Assembly: GCF_049116215.1 (NCBI RefSeq)
Contig: NZ_JAGDZB010000001.1
Coordinates: 1,105,863-1,169,862, forward strand
From: Shimia sp049116215
GTDB lineage: Bacteria; Pseudomonadota; Alphaproteobacteria; Rhodobacterales; Rhodobacteraceae
Length of the DNA: 64,000 nt
Reading direction: 5' to 3'
A program made the translations under genes and the position numbers. Below, one piece after another: positions 34,110 to 42,365 of the stretch. Positions within the stretch are counted from its first letter, which is position 1, and each line of letters opens with the position of its first letter. Under the pieces are notes generated by a model. It did not search any database. It saw only the letters and a program-made list of their open reading frames with translations, and was not told the DNA's origin.

Positions 34110-35264
34110 ATGAAAAAACTGACGACTGTACTGGCAGTTGGCGCGACGGCGCTGGCAAGTCAGGTCGCTGCGGACACGCAAGGCGTGAGCGACGGCGAGG
34201 TGGTGATTGGGTCCGTAAACGATCTGTCCGGCATCTTTGCCGCGGTGGGGGTTCCGGCGGTCAACGGCGCCAACATGCGCTTTGATGAGGTGAATGCCGC
34301 CGGTGGCGTGCACGGGCGTCAAATCCGGTTTGTTGTGGAGGACAACGGTTACCAGATCCCGCGCGCAATGCAGGGCTACAACAAGCTTCTGAACCGCGAC
34401 AAAGCCTTTGCCATGCTGCTGTCTCTCGGCACGCCGATGAACGTGGCGGGCTTCAAACTGCTTGATCCGAAGGGTATTCCAAACGTCGGCCCATTGTCGG
34501 CGGCGCGGCAGATGTTGCAGGAGCCGATGGACAATAAATTCATTGGCTTCTCAAGCTACTACGATCAGGTGCAAGTGGGCGCGAAATACCTTGCAGAGGA
34601 GTTTGACGCCAAAGAGCTCTGCACCATGTATATCCCATCCGACTTTGGCAAAGAGATTGCTGAATCAACTGTGGATGTTGCGGAAAGCATGGGTCTGACC
34701 ATGGCCAGCGAAACCACACACAAGCCGGACGAGTTGGATTTTGTCGGCTCTCTTGGCAAACACAAAGCCGCCGGGTGTGATGTGATCACCATGGCGCTGG
34801 GCGTGCGTCAGGGCATCACGGTTGTTGGCACCGCTAAGAAGCTGGGCTGGACAGACGTGAAATTCCTCAACACCTCCGCAGGCTTCCTGGAGCCGGTGGC
34901 GATGGTGCCGGGTGGTGTGACCGATGGTTTGTATGCGGCCTCTGGCTGGCAGGATCTTTACGCACGCGCGGCGGATCCAGTGCCAGGTAAGTTCATTGCC
35001 GACTACAAAGCCAAGTTTGATCAGCCCGCGTCCGGTTTCGCCATGCTAGGCTACTCCGCAGCGGACACGCTGGTGCGCGCCTTGGAGGCCGCTGGTCCTG
35101 AGCTGACCCACGAAGGTTTCATCGCTGCCATGGAAACGCTGGACTACATGGATGAGTTGACCGGTTCACAGACCACCTATGGCCCGGACGATCACCGTGG
35201 TGCGGATGACGTGGTAATTTCCGTGGTGGAAAACGGCGGCTGGAAAACGGTTGCTGTGAAGTAA
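34110..35264 (+). CDS. Periplasmic substrate-binding protein of the ABC importer, module 1
   Basis: 384 residues with a signal peptide (KKLTTVLAVGATALASQVAADTQG, cleavage predicted after VAA). It is a Leu/Ile/Val-binding-protein-like type I periplasmic binding fold: GEVVIGSVNDLSGIFAAVGVPAVNGANMRFDEVNAAGGVHGRQI, then KLGWTDVKFLNTSAGF and a final GPDDHRGADDVVISVVENG. Substrate not readable from sequence; in the cluster context an aromatic, fatty or dicarboxylic acid is likelier than an amino acid. It is preceded by GGGAGG and followed by a strong terminator. Confidence 0.92.
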   Translation: MKKLTTVLAVGATALASQVAADTQGVSDGEVVIGSVNDLSGIFAAVGVPAVNGANMRFDEVNAAGGVHGRQIRFVVEDNGYQIPRAMQGYNKLLNRDKAFAMLLSLGTPMNVAGFKLLDPKGIPNVGPLSAARQMLQEPMDNKFIGFSSYYDQVQVGAKYLAEEFDAKELCTMYIPSDFGKEIAESTVDVAESMGLTMASETTHKPDELDFVGSLGKHKAAGCDVITMALGVRQGITVVGTAKKLGWTDVKFLNTSAGFLEPVAMVPGGVTDGLYAASGWQDLYARAADPVPGKFIADYKAKFDQPASGFAMLGYSAADTLVRALEAAGPELTHEGFIAAMETLDYMDELTGSQTTYGPDDHRGADDVVISVVENGGWKTVAVK

Positions 35265-35286
35265 GGTGATTGTTTGGATGAGACAG

Positions 35287-35317
35287 AGGCTCCCGGAGAT
35301 TTTCGGGAGCCTTTTTG
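35287..35317 (+). terminator. Rho-independent terminator of ABC module 1
   Basis: AGGCTCCCG and CGGGAGCCT form a perfect 9-base stem with an 8-base loop, followed by TTTTTG. It lies 22 bases after the binding-protein stop. Confidence 0.93.
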
Positions 35318-35404
35318 TTTCACGGAAAGCAAAGGTCGGCTGCGTGGACTTTGCCGCCTTAGGTTTGTCAGCCATTGGCGTCCGCATTAGCAATACGCCG
35401 TTTA

Positions 35405-35447
35405 TGCAGTAATATTACTGCACTTTACATGTAGTACTATTACTGCA
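35405..35447. promoter_or_regulatory. Twin palindromic operators upstream of the ArsR gene
   Basis: TGCAGTAATATTACTGCA (35405-35422) is a perfect 18-base palindrome, and TGTAGTACTATTACTGCA (35430-35447) repeats it with two changes, 25 bases later. Both sit directly before the ArsR start, the usual place for autorepression. Confidence 0.75.
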
Positions 35448-35458
35448 TATTGAGGGTC

Positions 35459-35767
35459 ATGACAGATGACCAGCTTGACCTAATTTTCAAGGCACTTTCA
35501 GACAGCACCCGTCGTCGCATCATCCACCATTTGAGCAAAAGGCCAGCTCAATCATTGTTCGAGGTGTGTGCGGCTTCTGTAGCTGAGGATGGAATTGCAT
35601 TATCCCGACAAACGGTCTCCCAACATCTCGCTGTCTTAGAGAAGGCGGGATTGATTGAGATCGAGTGGAAGGGGCGCACAAAGGCGCATTCTTTGAGCGT
35701 CAGTGAAGACGATATCGCAGCGGCATCATGGCTCACGAAATACAAACCGAAAGGAACCAAGGCATGA
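35459..35767 (+). CDS. ArsR-family winged-helix repressor
   Basis: 102 residues from ATG 35459. It has the ArsR helix-turn-helix (LIFKALSDSTRRRIIHHLSKRP, then ALSRQTVSQHLAVLEKAGLIEIEWKGRTKAHSLS). No metal-binding CVC motif is seen; a lone Cys (in FEVCAAS) is present, so it may sense something other than metal. It overlaps the VOC gene by four bases (ATGA). ArsR-VOC gene pairs are common; the regulator usually represses both. The base composition around the promoter is notably AT-rich compared with neighbours. Confidence 0.85.
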   Translation: MTDDQLDLIFKALSDSTRRRIIHHLSKRPAQSLFEVCAASVAEDGIALSRQTVSQHLAVLEKAGLIEIEWKGRTKAHSLSVSEDDIAAASWLTKYKPKGTKA

Positions 35768-36156
35768 AAATCTACGTCACGAGTGTCTTTGTTGATGACC
35801 AAGACAAAGCCGAAAAATTCTATACTGAAGTGCTCGACTTCAAGATCAAGCACAACATTCCATTGGGCGCCAATCGTTGGCTGACGGTTGTTTCTGAAGA
35901 AGACCCAGAGGGAACAGAGTTGCTGCTTGAACCAAGCGACCACCCAGCGACGATCCCATTTAGGGAGGCCATCGTTGCCGATGGTATCGCCGCTCATTCG
36001 TTTCAAGTGCAAGACCTTGATGCTGAATGGAGGAAGCTGACCAGCCGAGGCGTGGAGTTCACCATCGAGCCGATGGACGCTGGAGCTGTTCACATGGCTG
36101 TTTTTGATGACACCTGCGGCAACCTGATCCAGTTGATCCAGATGAAAGACGCATAA
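35764..36156 (+). CDS. Glyoxalase/bleomycin-resistance (VOC) superfamily protein
   Basis: 130 residues. It has the VOC fold: MKIYVTSVFVDDQDKAEKFYTEVLDFKIK, NRWLTVVSEEDPEGTELLLEP, AHSFQVQDLDAEWRKLTSRGVEFTIEP and the final VFDDTCGNLIQLIQ, with two beta-alpha-beta-beta-beta units. Such proteins are lactoylglutathione lyases, dioxygenases or binding proteins; this short form is of unknown substrate. Two-gene operon with the ArsR regulator. Confidence 0.83.
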   Translation: MKIYVTSVFVDDQDKAEKFYTEVLDFKIKHNIPLGANRWLTVVSEEDPEGTELLLEPSDHPATIPFREAIVADGIAAHSFQVQDLDAEWRKLTSRGVEFTIEPMDAGAVHMAVFDDTCGNLIQLIQMKDA

Positions 36157-36527
36157 ACGGTCACAAAAATTCTCCAGACGGTGCGCAAGCTGCCGTTCGG
36201 CCAATCCGCAGAAATTTGGAGGAAGGGCTCATAGCCGACTTTCCCAACAACGCCTTTCTTCTCGCCCAGAAAAATTCCCCGCAGCCGATGGTCTGGTCTG
36301 CGGGGAAGGCGGGAGTGAACTTGTTCTTGCACAGTCCCCATAAAGACCGCGCGCCTGTCCCTAAAAAGTCCGCGGCCCTTCCGTGAGTGGATGTGCCCGC
36401 GCCGCACAGGCTGGAAGGAGGATTCAACCTGGGCGCTCTGGCGACCACCTAACCCAGACATACCTTATTTTGCGGCATTTGGCTACATATTGTGTCGATT
36501 TTGTAATGGCTGTGTAAATACAGCGGG
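36157..36527. other. Intergenic region between VOC and response-regulator genes
   Basis: 371 bases without a convincing gene. It carries a terminator working leftward (see 36269-36307) and otherwise weakly structured sequence. A minus-strand frame across 36090-36461 has no recognisable protein and crosses the VOC gene end. Confidence 0.55.
36269..36307 (-). terminator. Rho-independent terminator of the response-regulator/kinase operon
   Basis: Read leftward, TTCCCCGCAG and CTGCGGGGAA pair perfectly around a 13-base loop and are followed by TTTTTC. It terminates transcription coming from the minus-strand regulator genes, about 220 bases past their last stop. Confidence 0.8.
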
Positions 36528-37244
36528 CTACTGCCAGGTCACGTCGCCCAGAAAGATATAGCCCGCGCCGTAGATGGTTTTGATAAGACGTGGGTTTTTG
36601 GGGTCTTCCTTGAGCTTGGTGCGCAGACGTGAAATCCGTACATCCATGGCTCGATCAAAGCTCTCACCAGCGGCCCCGCCTAAGGATTCCTGCATCTGCG
36701 CTCGGCTGATCAAGCGTTTGGGGCTGTCGAGAAAAAGACGCAGCACTTCGCCTTCCGCATGGCTGAAGGTGGTTTCGGCACCGGTGTCATCGACCAGCAC
36801 ATAGCGGTCAAAATAAGCGGTCCAGCCGTTGAAGACAGCGGTGTTGGCTGCGACCGGCGCGGCGGGTTTCTCTTTGCGCAGTCGTGCACGCACCCGCGCT
36901 ACCACCTCAGTGGGGTCAAACGGTTTGATGATGTAGTCATCCGCGCCGAGCTCCAGCCCGGTGATCCGGTCCTGGACTTGCGCCCGGCCAGAGATGATGA
37001 TCACCGCCGCGCCCAGTTCCAGCGCCAGCCGGTGCACCAGCGACAGCCCGTCTTTATCCGGCAGGCCGAGGTCTACCAGACAGACATCCGGGGTGGTCGA
37101 TTTGAGGGCGGCTTCAAACTCGGTGGCGCGGGAAAACGCCATGGTGCGAAAGCCCGCGTCTTCCAACGCGTCCGCCAAAATCATGCGGATTTCCGGTTCA
37201 TCGTCCAGGATGGTGACAAGCGGGGCGGTCATGGCGGGGCTCAC
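36528..37244 (-). CDS. OmpR-family response regulator
   Basis: 238 residues from GTG 37244, which overlaps the kinase stop (GTGA); ATG 37232 is an alternative. Receiver domain at 8-120 with phospho-acceptor Asp58 (CLVDLGLPDKDG), the conserved Thr/Ser position ISGRAQ, and Lys in YIIKPFDPTEVV. C-terminal winged-helix (about 140-235) with FSHAEGEVLRLFLDSPKRLISRAQMQESL and RAMDVRISRLRTKLKEDPKNPRLIKTIYGAGYIF. It is encoded right after the hybrid kinase. The pair sits divergent from ABC module 2, which it may control. Confidence 0.93.
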   Translation of the reverse strand: MSPAMTAPLVTILDDEPEIRMILADALEDAGFRTMAFSRATEFEAALKSTTPDVCLVDLGLPDKDGLSLVHRLALELGAAVIIISGRAQVQDRITGLELGADDYIIKPFDPTEVVARVRARLRKEKPAAPVAANTAVFNGWTAYFDRYVLVDDTGAETTFSHAEGEVLRLFLDSPKRLISRAQMQESLGGAAGESFDRAMDVRISRLRTKLKEDPKNPRLIKTIYGAGYIFLGDVTWQ

Positions 37245-39151
37245 TTCGGATGTAAGAATTGGTCAAGCTGCGCGGCGGTAAAGGGCTTAGGCAATACCGG
37301 CGCGCGTGCGGCGCCTTCGATATAGAGGTCGTGGCTCTGGGGCAAGCTGGTCATCAGATAGGTTGGCACACGGTCGCGCCCCAGCTCACGGATCAGATCC
37401 ACGCCAGTGGCATCGCCTTCCAGAGAGATATCGGACAGCACCAGCGTGATGTCCGGCAGCTGATCAAGTAACACGCGGGCCTCGTCCACGCTGGCGGCCT
37501 CGATCACCGTGTGCTTCATGTCAGTCAGCATATCACGGATCAGCCCGCGCAAATCAGGGTTGTCCTCGACCAGCAACGCCAGGCCCGGTGTGGAATCCTG
37601 CACTGCCCGGCGCAGCGGCAGGCGCAGCACCACCTGACCTCCGGTTTCGGTGTTGGCCACTTTGATGTCGCCGCCCACCAGCTTGGTCATGTCGTAGACC
37701 ATCGCCAGTCCAAGACCGGAGCCATCCGCACCTTTGGTGGTAAAGAACGGATCCAGCGCATGTTCCAGCGCGGTGTCGGAGAACCCCGGCCCGGTATCAC
37801 GCACGGTGAACTGCACCCAGGTGTTCTGCATCAGCTCGGCGATCAACAAGATAGTGCCACCCTGGCCACAGGCATGGGCCGCGTTCAACAACAGGTTCAC
37901 CAGCGAGTCGTGTAACATCGCCGGGTCCAGCAACACCGCGCCTTCGGGAATACTGTTTTCTATGATCAGTGCGACCTCTTCCCCAACTGTCGGCTGTGCA
38001 AGCGTTTCCAATTCGGACAGGAAGGCGGTCATGTCGGTTGGGGCCAGCTTAGGCACCCGGGGGCCGGTCACATTGGCGAGGTTGTCCAGCAGGGTGCCTC
38101 CTCGTCGCGCCGCGCCCAAGGTGGCTTCGATCAGGGAGCTGGCGTCTTCTGGCAGGTCCATTTTCTGCAGCCGGCTTTGTGTGCCTAAGATGATCGTCAG
38201 CAGGTTGGAAAAATCATGTGCCAGACCGCTGGTCATTTGTGCCGCAATCTCGCGCCGGCGGGTTTGCTGTAAGGCGACGCGGGCCTGGGTTTCTTCGGTC
38301 ACGTCCATCGACAACACGTAAACGCCTCGTGCGGCGCCTTCGTTGTCATCTGGTGTAAACGCCGCGCGAATGCGCCGTGTGCTGGGGTGTTCGTTGAACT
38401 CAAACACCGACGGTTCCCCTCTGAACGCCTTGTCCATATGCGGCTTGATGTGACTGTAGGCGTTTTCGCCCAAGGCTTCGCTGGCGTGCATACCCACAAT
38501 GTCAGATGGACGCCCAGGGATCACCGCGCTTAGACGGCGGTTGGAGTAAGTATAAAGCCGGTCCGGCCCAACGTGGGCGATATGTGCTGGCATCATCTCC
38601 GCCGTCAAACGCATCCGCGCCTCGCTGTCCATCAGCTGGCGCTTCACCTCCTCTAGAGTCTGCACCGTGGCTTCCAACTCGCGGTTGGTGGCGGAGAGCT
38701 CCTCGGCATATTGCAACAATTGGTCCGAAAGCTCTTCTGACCGAGACCGCAGCAAGGCCTCCTGTCGTTTGGTGGAGGTGATATCCGTATAGACCGCCAC
38801 CCATCCGCCTTCTGGCAGGGGCGACCCTTCCACAGACACCCATCGGCCGTCTGCCCGTTTGCGCTCAAAGTAGTGCGCTTCAAAATTTAGGGCACGGTCG
38901 ACGCGTTCTTTGATGAAGGCTTCTTTGTCTTCATCGCGAATATCGCCATATTCGCCGTTCTCGATGAGAAAACGGATGGTTTCTGAGAACGGAGCGCCCG
39001 GTTGGCTCAGCACGCGCGGGATGGAAAACATCTCGCGAAAGCGGGCATTGGCCACCACCAGTTTCAGATCGCTGTCGTAAATCGACATCGCCTGTTTGAT
39101 CAGGTTCAGACCGGCAACGGTCATGGCCTGGGTGGCTGCGGCTCGCTCCAT
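37241..39151 (-). CDS. Cytoplasmic PAS-domain hybrid histidine kinase
   Basis: 636 residues without membrane segments. Two PAS domains (about 15-125 and 180-290), linked by a coiled coil (about 130-178, LLRSRSEELSDQLLQYAEELSATNRELEATV), then HisKA with His312 (GLAHDFSNLLTIILG), HATPase (LLLNAAHACGQGG, DTGPGFSD, GSGLGLAMVYD) and a C-terminal receiver (LVLSDISLEGD near residue 590). It resembles NtrB/FixL-type soluble kinases. Kinase and regulator lie divergent from the module 2 ligase, 198 bases away, suggesting that a cytoplasmic metabolite, perhaps the imported acid, is sensed. This is inference from position. Confidence 0.92.
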   Translation of the reverse strand: MERAAATQAMTVAGLNLIKQAMSIYDSDLKLVVANARFREMFSIPRVLSQPGAPFSETIRFLIENGEYGDIRDEDKEAFIKERVDRALNFEAHYFERKRADGRWVSVEGSPLPEGGWVAVYTDITSTKRQEALLRSRSEELSDQLLQYAEELSATNRELEATVQTLEEVKRQLMDSEARMRLTAEMMPAHIAHVGPDRLYTYSNRRLSAVIPGRPSDIVGMHASEALGENAYSHIKPHMDKAFRGEPSVFEFNEHPSTRRIRAAFTPDDNEGAARGVYVLSMDVTEETQARVALQQTRRREIAAQMTSGLAHDFSNLLTIILGTQSRLQKMDLPEDASSLIEATLGAARRGGTLLDNLANVTGPRVPKLAPTDMTAFLSELETLAQPTVGEEVALIIENSIPEGAVLLDPAMLHDSLVNLLLNAAHACGQGGTILLIAELMQNTWVQFTVRDTGPGFSDTALEHALDPFFTTKGADGSGLGLAMVYDMTKLVGGDIKVANTETGGQVVLRLPLRRAVQDSTPGLALLVEDNPDLRGLIRDMLTDMKHTVIEAASVDEARVLLDQLPDITLVLSDISLEGDATGVDLIRELGRDRVPTYLMTSLPQSHDLYIEGAARAPVLPKPFTAAQLDQFLHPK

Positions 39152-39296
39152 CTTGGCTCTCCTTCTACACTATCGCTAACACCCAATTTGGGGGTGCGGA
39201 AAGGGCGAAATGCAGCTTGTTACAATTCGTAAGGATTGGGAAAACTTTAAGAAAAAGTTGACCAACAAGGTGAAACACGCACCACTAGAGGTGGAG

Positions 39297-39331
39297 AATC
39301 GCTTGCGCGATTTTGGCCCGTTTCGGCGGGC
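39297..39331 (+). other. Tandem stem-loops in the leader of ABC module 2
   Basis: AATCGC-TTGC-GCGATT (39297-39312), followed by TT, and GCCCG-TTTCGG-CGGGC (39316-39331) lie back to back 19-53 bases before the ligase start codon. They may be part of a leader that attenuates or stabilises the transcript; no known riboswitch fold is recognised. Confidence 0.35.
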
Positions 39332-39349
39332 TTAAGGGAGGAAGAGAAT

Positions 39350-41506
39350 TTGGCACAGTCGTCACAGGCGACCGGGGGACTTGCGTCCATTCCGGCGCTG
39401 TTGCAGCGGAACGCCGCCCAGTTTGCAGACAAAGATGCATACCGGGAGAAAGAGTTCGGGATCTGGCAGACCTGGACTTGGGCAATGACCGAGAAAGAGA
39501 TCGAAGCGCTGGCGCTTGGTCTGATCAATCTGGGTGTAAAAGAAGGTGACTTTGTCGCCATTATCGGGCGCAACCGCCCGTATTTCTATTGGTCGATGGT
39601 TGCCGCCCAATCCGTGGGTGCGGTGCCGGTGCCGGTCTATAACGACAGTGCTGCTGAAGAGATGGAATACATCCTGGGTCACTGTGGCGCGAAATACGCC
39701 ATTGTTGAGGATCAGGAGCAGGTCGATAAGATCATCGAGATCCAGGACAAGCTGCACACCTTTGAGCACATGGTCTACATCGACCCACGCGGGTTGCGGA
39801 AGTATGACCACCGCCAGCTGCATGAGTTCAGCCACATTCAGGCCCAAGGCCGTGCCGCCCATGACGAGCTGATTGGTGAACTGAAATCCCGCCGTGAGAA
39901 GCTGGACTATGACAGCACCTGCGTCATGCTCTACACCTCCGGTACCACCGGCAAACCCAAAGGTGTGGTGCTCTCCAATCGCAATGTGATCGAAAGCGCC
40001 AAGAACTCTTCCGAGTTCGACAGCCTGACAGGGGACGAAGAAATTCTGTCTTACCTGCCGATGGCTTGGGTTGGCGATTTTATCTTTTCTGTGGGTCAAG
40101 CCTACTGGTGTGGGTTCTGCGTGAACTGCCCGGAATCGGCCGAAACCATGATGACCGATCTGCGCGAAATTGGTCCAACCTACTACTTCGCGCCACCACG
40201 GATTTTTGAAACCTCGCTGACCAATGTGATGATCCGCATGGAAGACAGCGGTGATCTGAAATACGCGCTGTTCCATCACTTCATGGACTTCGCGAAAACC
40301 ACCGGCGAAAAATACGGCATGCCCAAGCGCAGCTTGGCCAAGCCAGACATGAAGCGCCGCGTTAAAAATGCCTTCCGCTATGCAATGGGTGTTGGTTTTG
40401 CGATGGAAACATTGCTGGAGAATGGCGTGCGCATGGCCTTCACCAAGCTGCGATACGGCAGCAAGGCACGTGAACATTTTAAAGCCAAAGATCCAATCCT
40501 GCTGAACCTCTATCGCGGCAACCTGCGCGACTACTTCAAGTATCGCATGGGCAACGTGCTGGTGTACGGTCCGTTAAAAGACACGCTTGGTTTTGGCAGA
40601 GTGCGTGTGGGCTACACCGCTGGTGAAGCGATTGGCCCGGAAATCTTTGAATTCTATCGTTCTTTGGGCATCAACCTGAAGCAGCTCTACGGTCAGACCG
40701 AAGCCACCGTCTTCATCACGGCGCAGCCGGATGGCGAAGTGCGCGCGGACACCGTGGGTGTGCCAAGTCCCGACGTGGAAATCAAAATTGCCGACAATGG
40801 TGAGATCTTCTACCGCAGCCCGGGCACCTTTGTGGAATATTACAACAACCCGGAAAGCACGGCCTCGACCAAAGATGCGGAAGGCTGGGTGGCCACCGGT
40901 GACGCGGGCTTCTTTGAGGAGAAAAGCGGCCACCTGCGCATCATCGACCGTGCCAAAGATGTTGGTAAAATGGCCGATGGCTCCATGTTTGCGCCGAAGT
41001 ATGTTGAGAACAAGCTGAAGTTCTATCCGGACATCTTGGAAGCTGTGCTGTTTGGCAATGGCAAGGACCGCTGTGTCGCCTTTATCAACATCGACCTGAC
41101 GGCGGTGGGCAACTGGGCGGAACGCAACAACATCGCCTATGCCTCCTATCAGGAACTGGCTGGACACCCGAAGGTGCTCGACAGCATTCAAGGGCACGTG
41201 GAGGCGGTCAACCGGTCCGTTGCAGACGACCCGATGTTGGCAGGCTGTCAGATCCACCGTTTCCTGGTTCTGCACAAAGAGCTGGATGCGGATGATGGCG
41301 AAATGACCCGGACCCGCAAGGTGCGCCGTGTGATTGTGGCGGACAAGTTCAAGGACTTGGTGGATGGGCTTTATGATGGCTCCACCAGCGTCTCCACCAA
41401 CACCGAAGTGACCTATGAGGACGGCCGCAAAGGCTCGATCAGTGCAACGCTTGAGCTGCGCGACGCCACAGTTGCGCCAACGGCCAGCAAGATAGCAGCG
41501 GAATGA
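39350..41506 (+). CDS. AMP-forming acyl-CoA ligase (large FACS-like), module 2
   Basis: 718 residues from TTG 39350, with GGGAGGA seven bases ahead. Motifs: P-loop YTSGTTGKPKGVVLS, adenine motif GYTAGEAIGPEI and QLYGQTEATVFIT, the TGDAGFFEEKSGHLRIIDRAKD region, and C-terminal TRTRKVRR Lys. The A8 hinge that normally reads like GGxNIxPxEIE is altered (KMADGSMFAPKYVENKLK), a feature of this ABC-linked subfamily or a sign of altered function. It is the first gene of a seven-gene operon with the second LIV importer. It is about 90 residues longer than the module 1 ligase. Confidence 0.9.
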   Translation: MAQSSQATGGLASIPALLQRNAAQFADKDAYREKEFGIWQTWTWAMTEKEIEALALGLINLGVKEGDFVAIIGRNRPYFYWSMVAAQSVGAVPVPVYNDSAAEEMEYILGHCGAKYAIVEDQEQVDKIIEIQDKLHTFEHMVYIDPRGLRKYDHRQLHEFSHIQAQGRAAHDELIGELKSRREKLDYDSTCVMLYTSGTTGKPKGVVLSNRNVIESAKNSSEFDSLTGDEEILSYLPMAWVGDFIFSVGQAYWCGFCVNCPESAETMMTDLREIGPTYYFAPPRIFETSLTNVMIRMEDSGDLKYALFHHFMDFAKTTGEKYGMPKRSLAKPDMKRRVKNAFRYAMGVGFAMETLLENGVRMAFTKLRYGSKAREHFKAKDPILLNLYRGNLRDYFKYRMGNVLVYGPLKDTLGFGRVRVGYTAGEAIGPEIFEFYRSLGINLKQLYGQTEATVFITAQPDGEVRADTVGVPSPDVEIKIADNGEIFYRSPGTFVEYYNNPESTASTKDAEGWVATGDAGFFEEKSGHLRIIDRAKDVGKMADGSMFAPKYVENKLKFYPDILEAVLFGNGKDRCVAFINIDLTAVGNWAERNNIAYASYQELAGHPKVLDSIQGHVEAVNRSVADDPMLAGCQIHRFLVLHKELDADDGEMTRTRKVRRVIVADKFKDLVDGLYDGSTSVSTNTEVTYEDGRKGSISATLELRDATVAPTASKIAAE

Positions 41507-42324
41507 ATGACATGAGCAACGACAGCTACGTCACAGAAGACGGCCGCACCATTGGCCCCACTGTGATGGAAATGAAAAACATCACGCTGCGGTTCGGCGG
41601 CGTGAAAGCGATCACCGACATCAGCTTTGACATCCGCGAAGGCGAGATCCGCGCGATCATTGGCCCCAACGGCGCCGGTAAGTCTTCGATGCTGAACGTG
41701 ATCTCCGGCTTCTACGTGCCGCAAGAAGGTGAAGTTTGGTACAAAGGCGCCAAGCGTCCGCCGATGAAGCCGTATCAGGTGGCGGAACAGGGCATCGCCC
41801 GGACCTTCCAGAACATCGCGCTGTTTGAAGGCATGACTGTTTTGGACAACGTCATGACCGGCCGCTTGCGCCAGATGAAAGCCAACATGTTTGAGCAAGC
41901 CATCTGGAAAGGCAAAGCGGAACGCGAAGAGGTTGAGAACCGCGAGAAAGTTGAGAGAATCATCGACTTCCTCGAGATCCAAGCGATCCGCAAAACCCCG
42001 GTTGGCCGTCTGCCATATGGCTTGAAGAAACGCGTGGAACTTGCGCGCGCCTTGGCGGCGGAGCCTTCCATTTTGCTGCTGGATGAACCCATGGCGGGCA
42101 TGAACGTTGAGGAAAAAGAGGACATGTCCCGCTTTATCCTCGACATGAACGACGAGTTTGGCACCACCATCGCGCTGATTGAGCACGACATGGGGGTGGT
42201 GATGGACCTCTCTGATCGGGTTGTGGTGATGGACTACGGCAAAAAGATCGGCGACGGCACCCCAGACGAAGTGCGCAACAACCAAGACGTCATCGACGCC
42301 TATCTGGGGGTGGCACATGACTAA
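41503..42324 (+). CDS. LIV-type ABC importer ATPase (LivG family), module 2
   Basis: 273 residues. Walker A GPNGAGKSSMLNVISGFYVP, GIARTFQNIALFEGMTVLDNVMTGRL, LivG-type signature LPYGLKKRVELARALAAEP, and Walker B ILLLDEPMAGMNVEEKED. It has a 20-residue extension at the N-terminus compared with module 1 LivG. It overlaps the ligase stop by four bases (ATGA), so ligase and transporter are translationally coupled. Confidence 0.94.
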   Translation: MNDMSNDSYVTEDGRTIGPTVMEMKNITLRFGGVKAITDISFDIREGEIRAIIGPNGAGKSSMLNVISGFYVPQEGEVWYKGAKRPPMKPYQVAEQGIARTFQNIALFEGMTVLDNVMTGRLRQMKANMFEQAIWKGKAEREEVENREKVERIIDFLEIQAIRKTPVGRLPYGLKKRVELARALAAEPSILLLDEPMAGMNVEEKEDMSRFILDMNDEFGTTIALIEHDMGVVMDLSDRVVVMDYGKKIGDGTPDEVRNNQDVIDAYLGVAHD

Positions 42325-42365
42325 GCCCCTCTTTGATCTGAAAGCTAAAATCGGAGGCGTGAGCG

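Noticed and set aside
36090..36461. 123-codon frame between the VOC and response-regulator genes
   Set aside because: It runs through a terminator and the VOC gene end, has no homology and no clear ribosome site.
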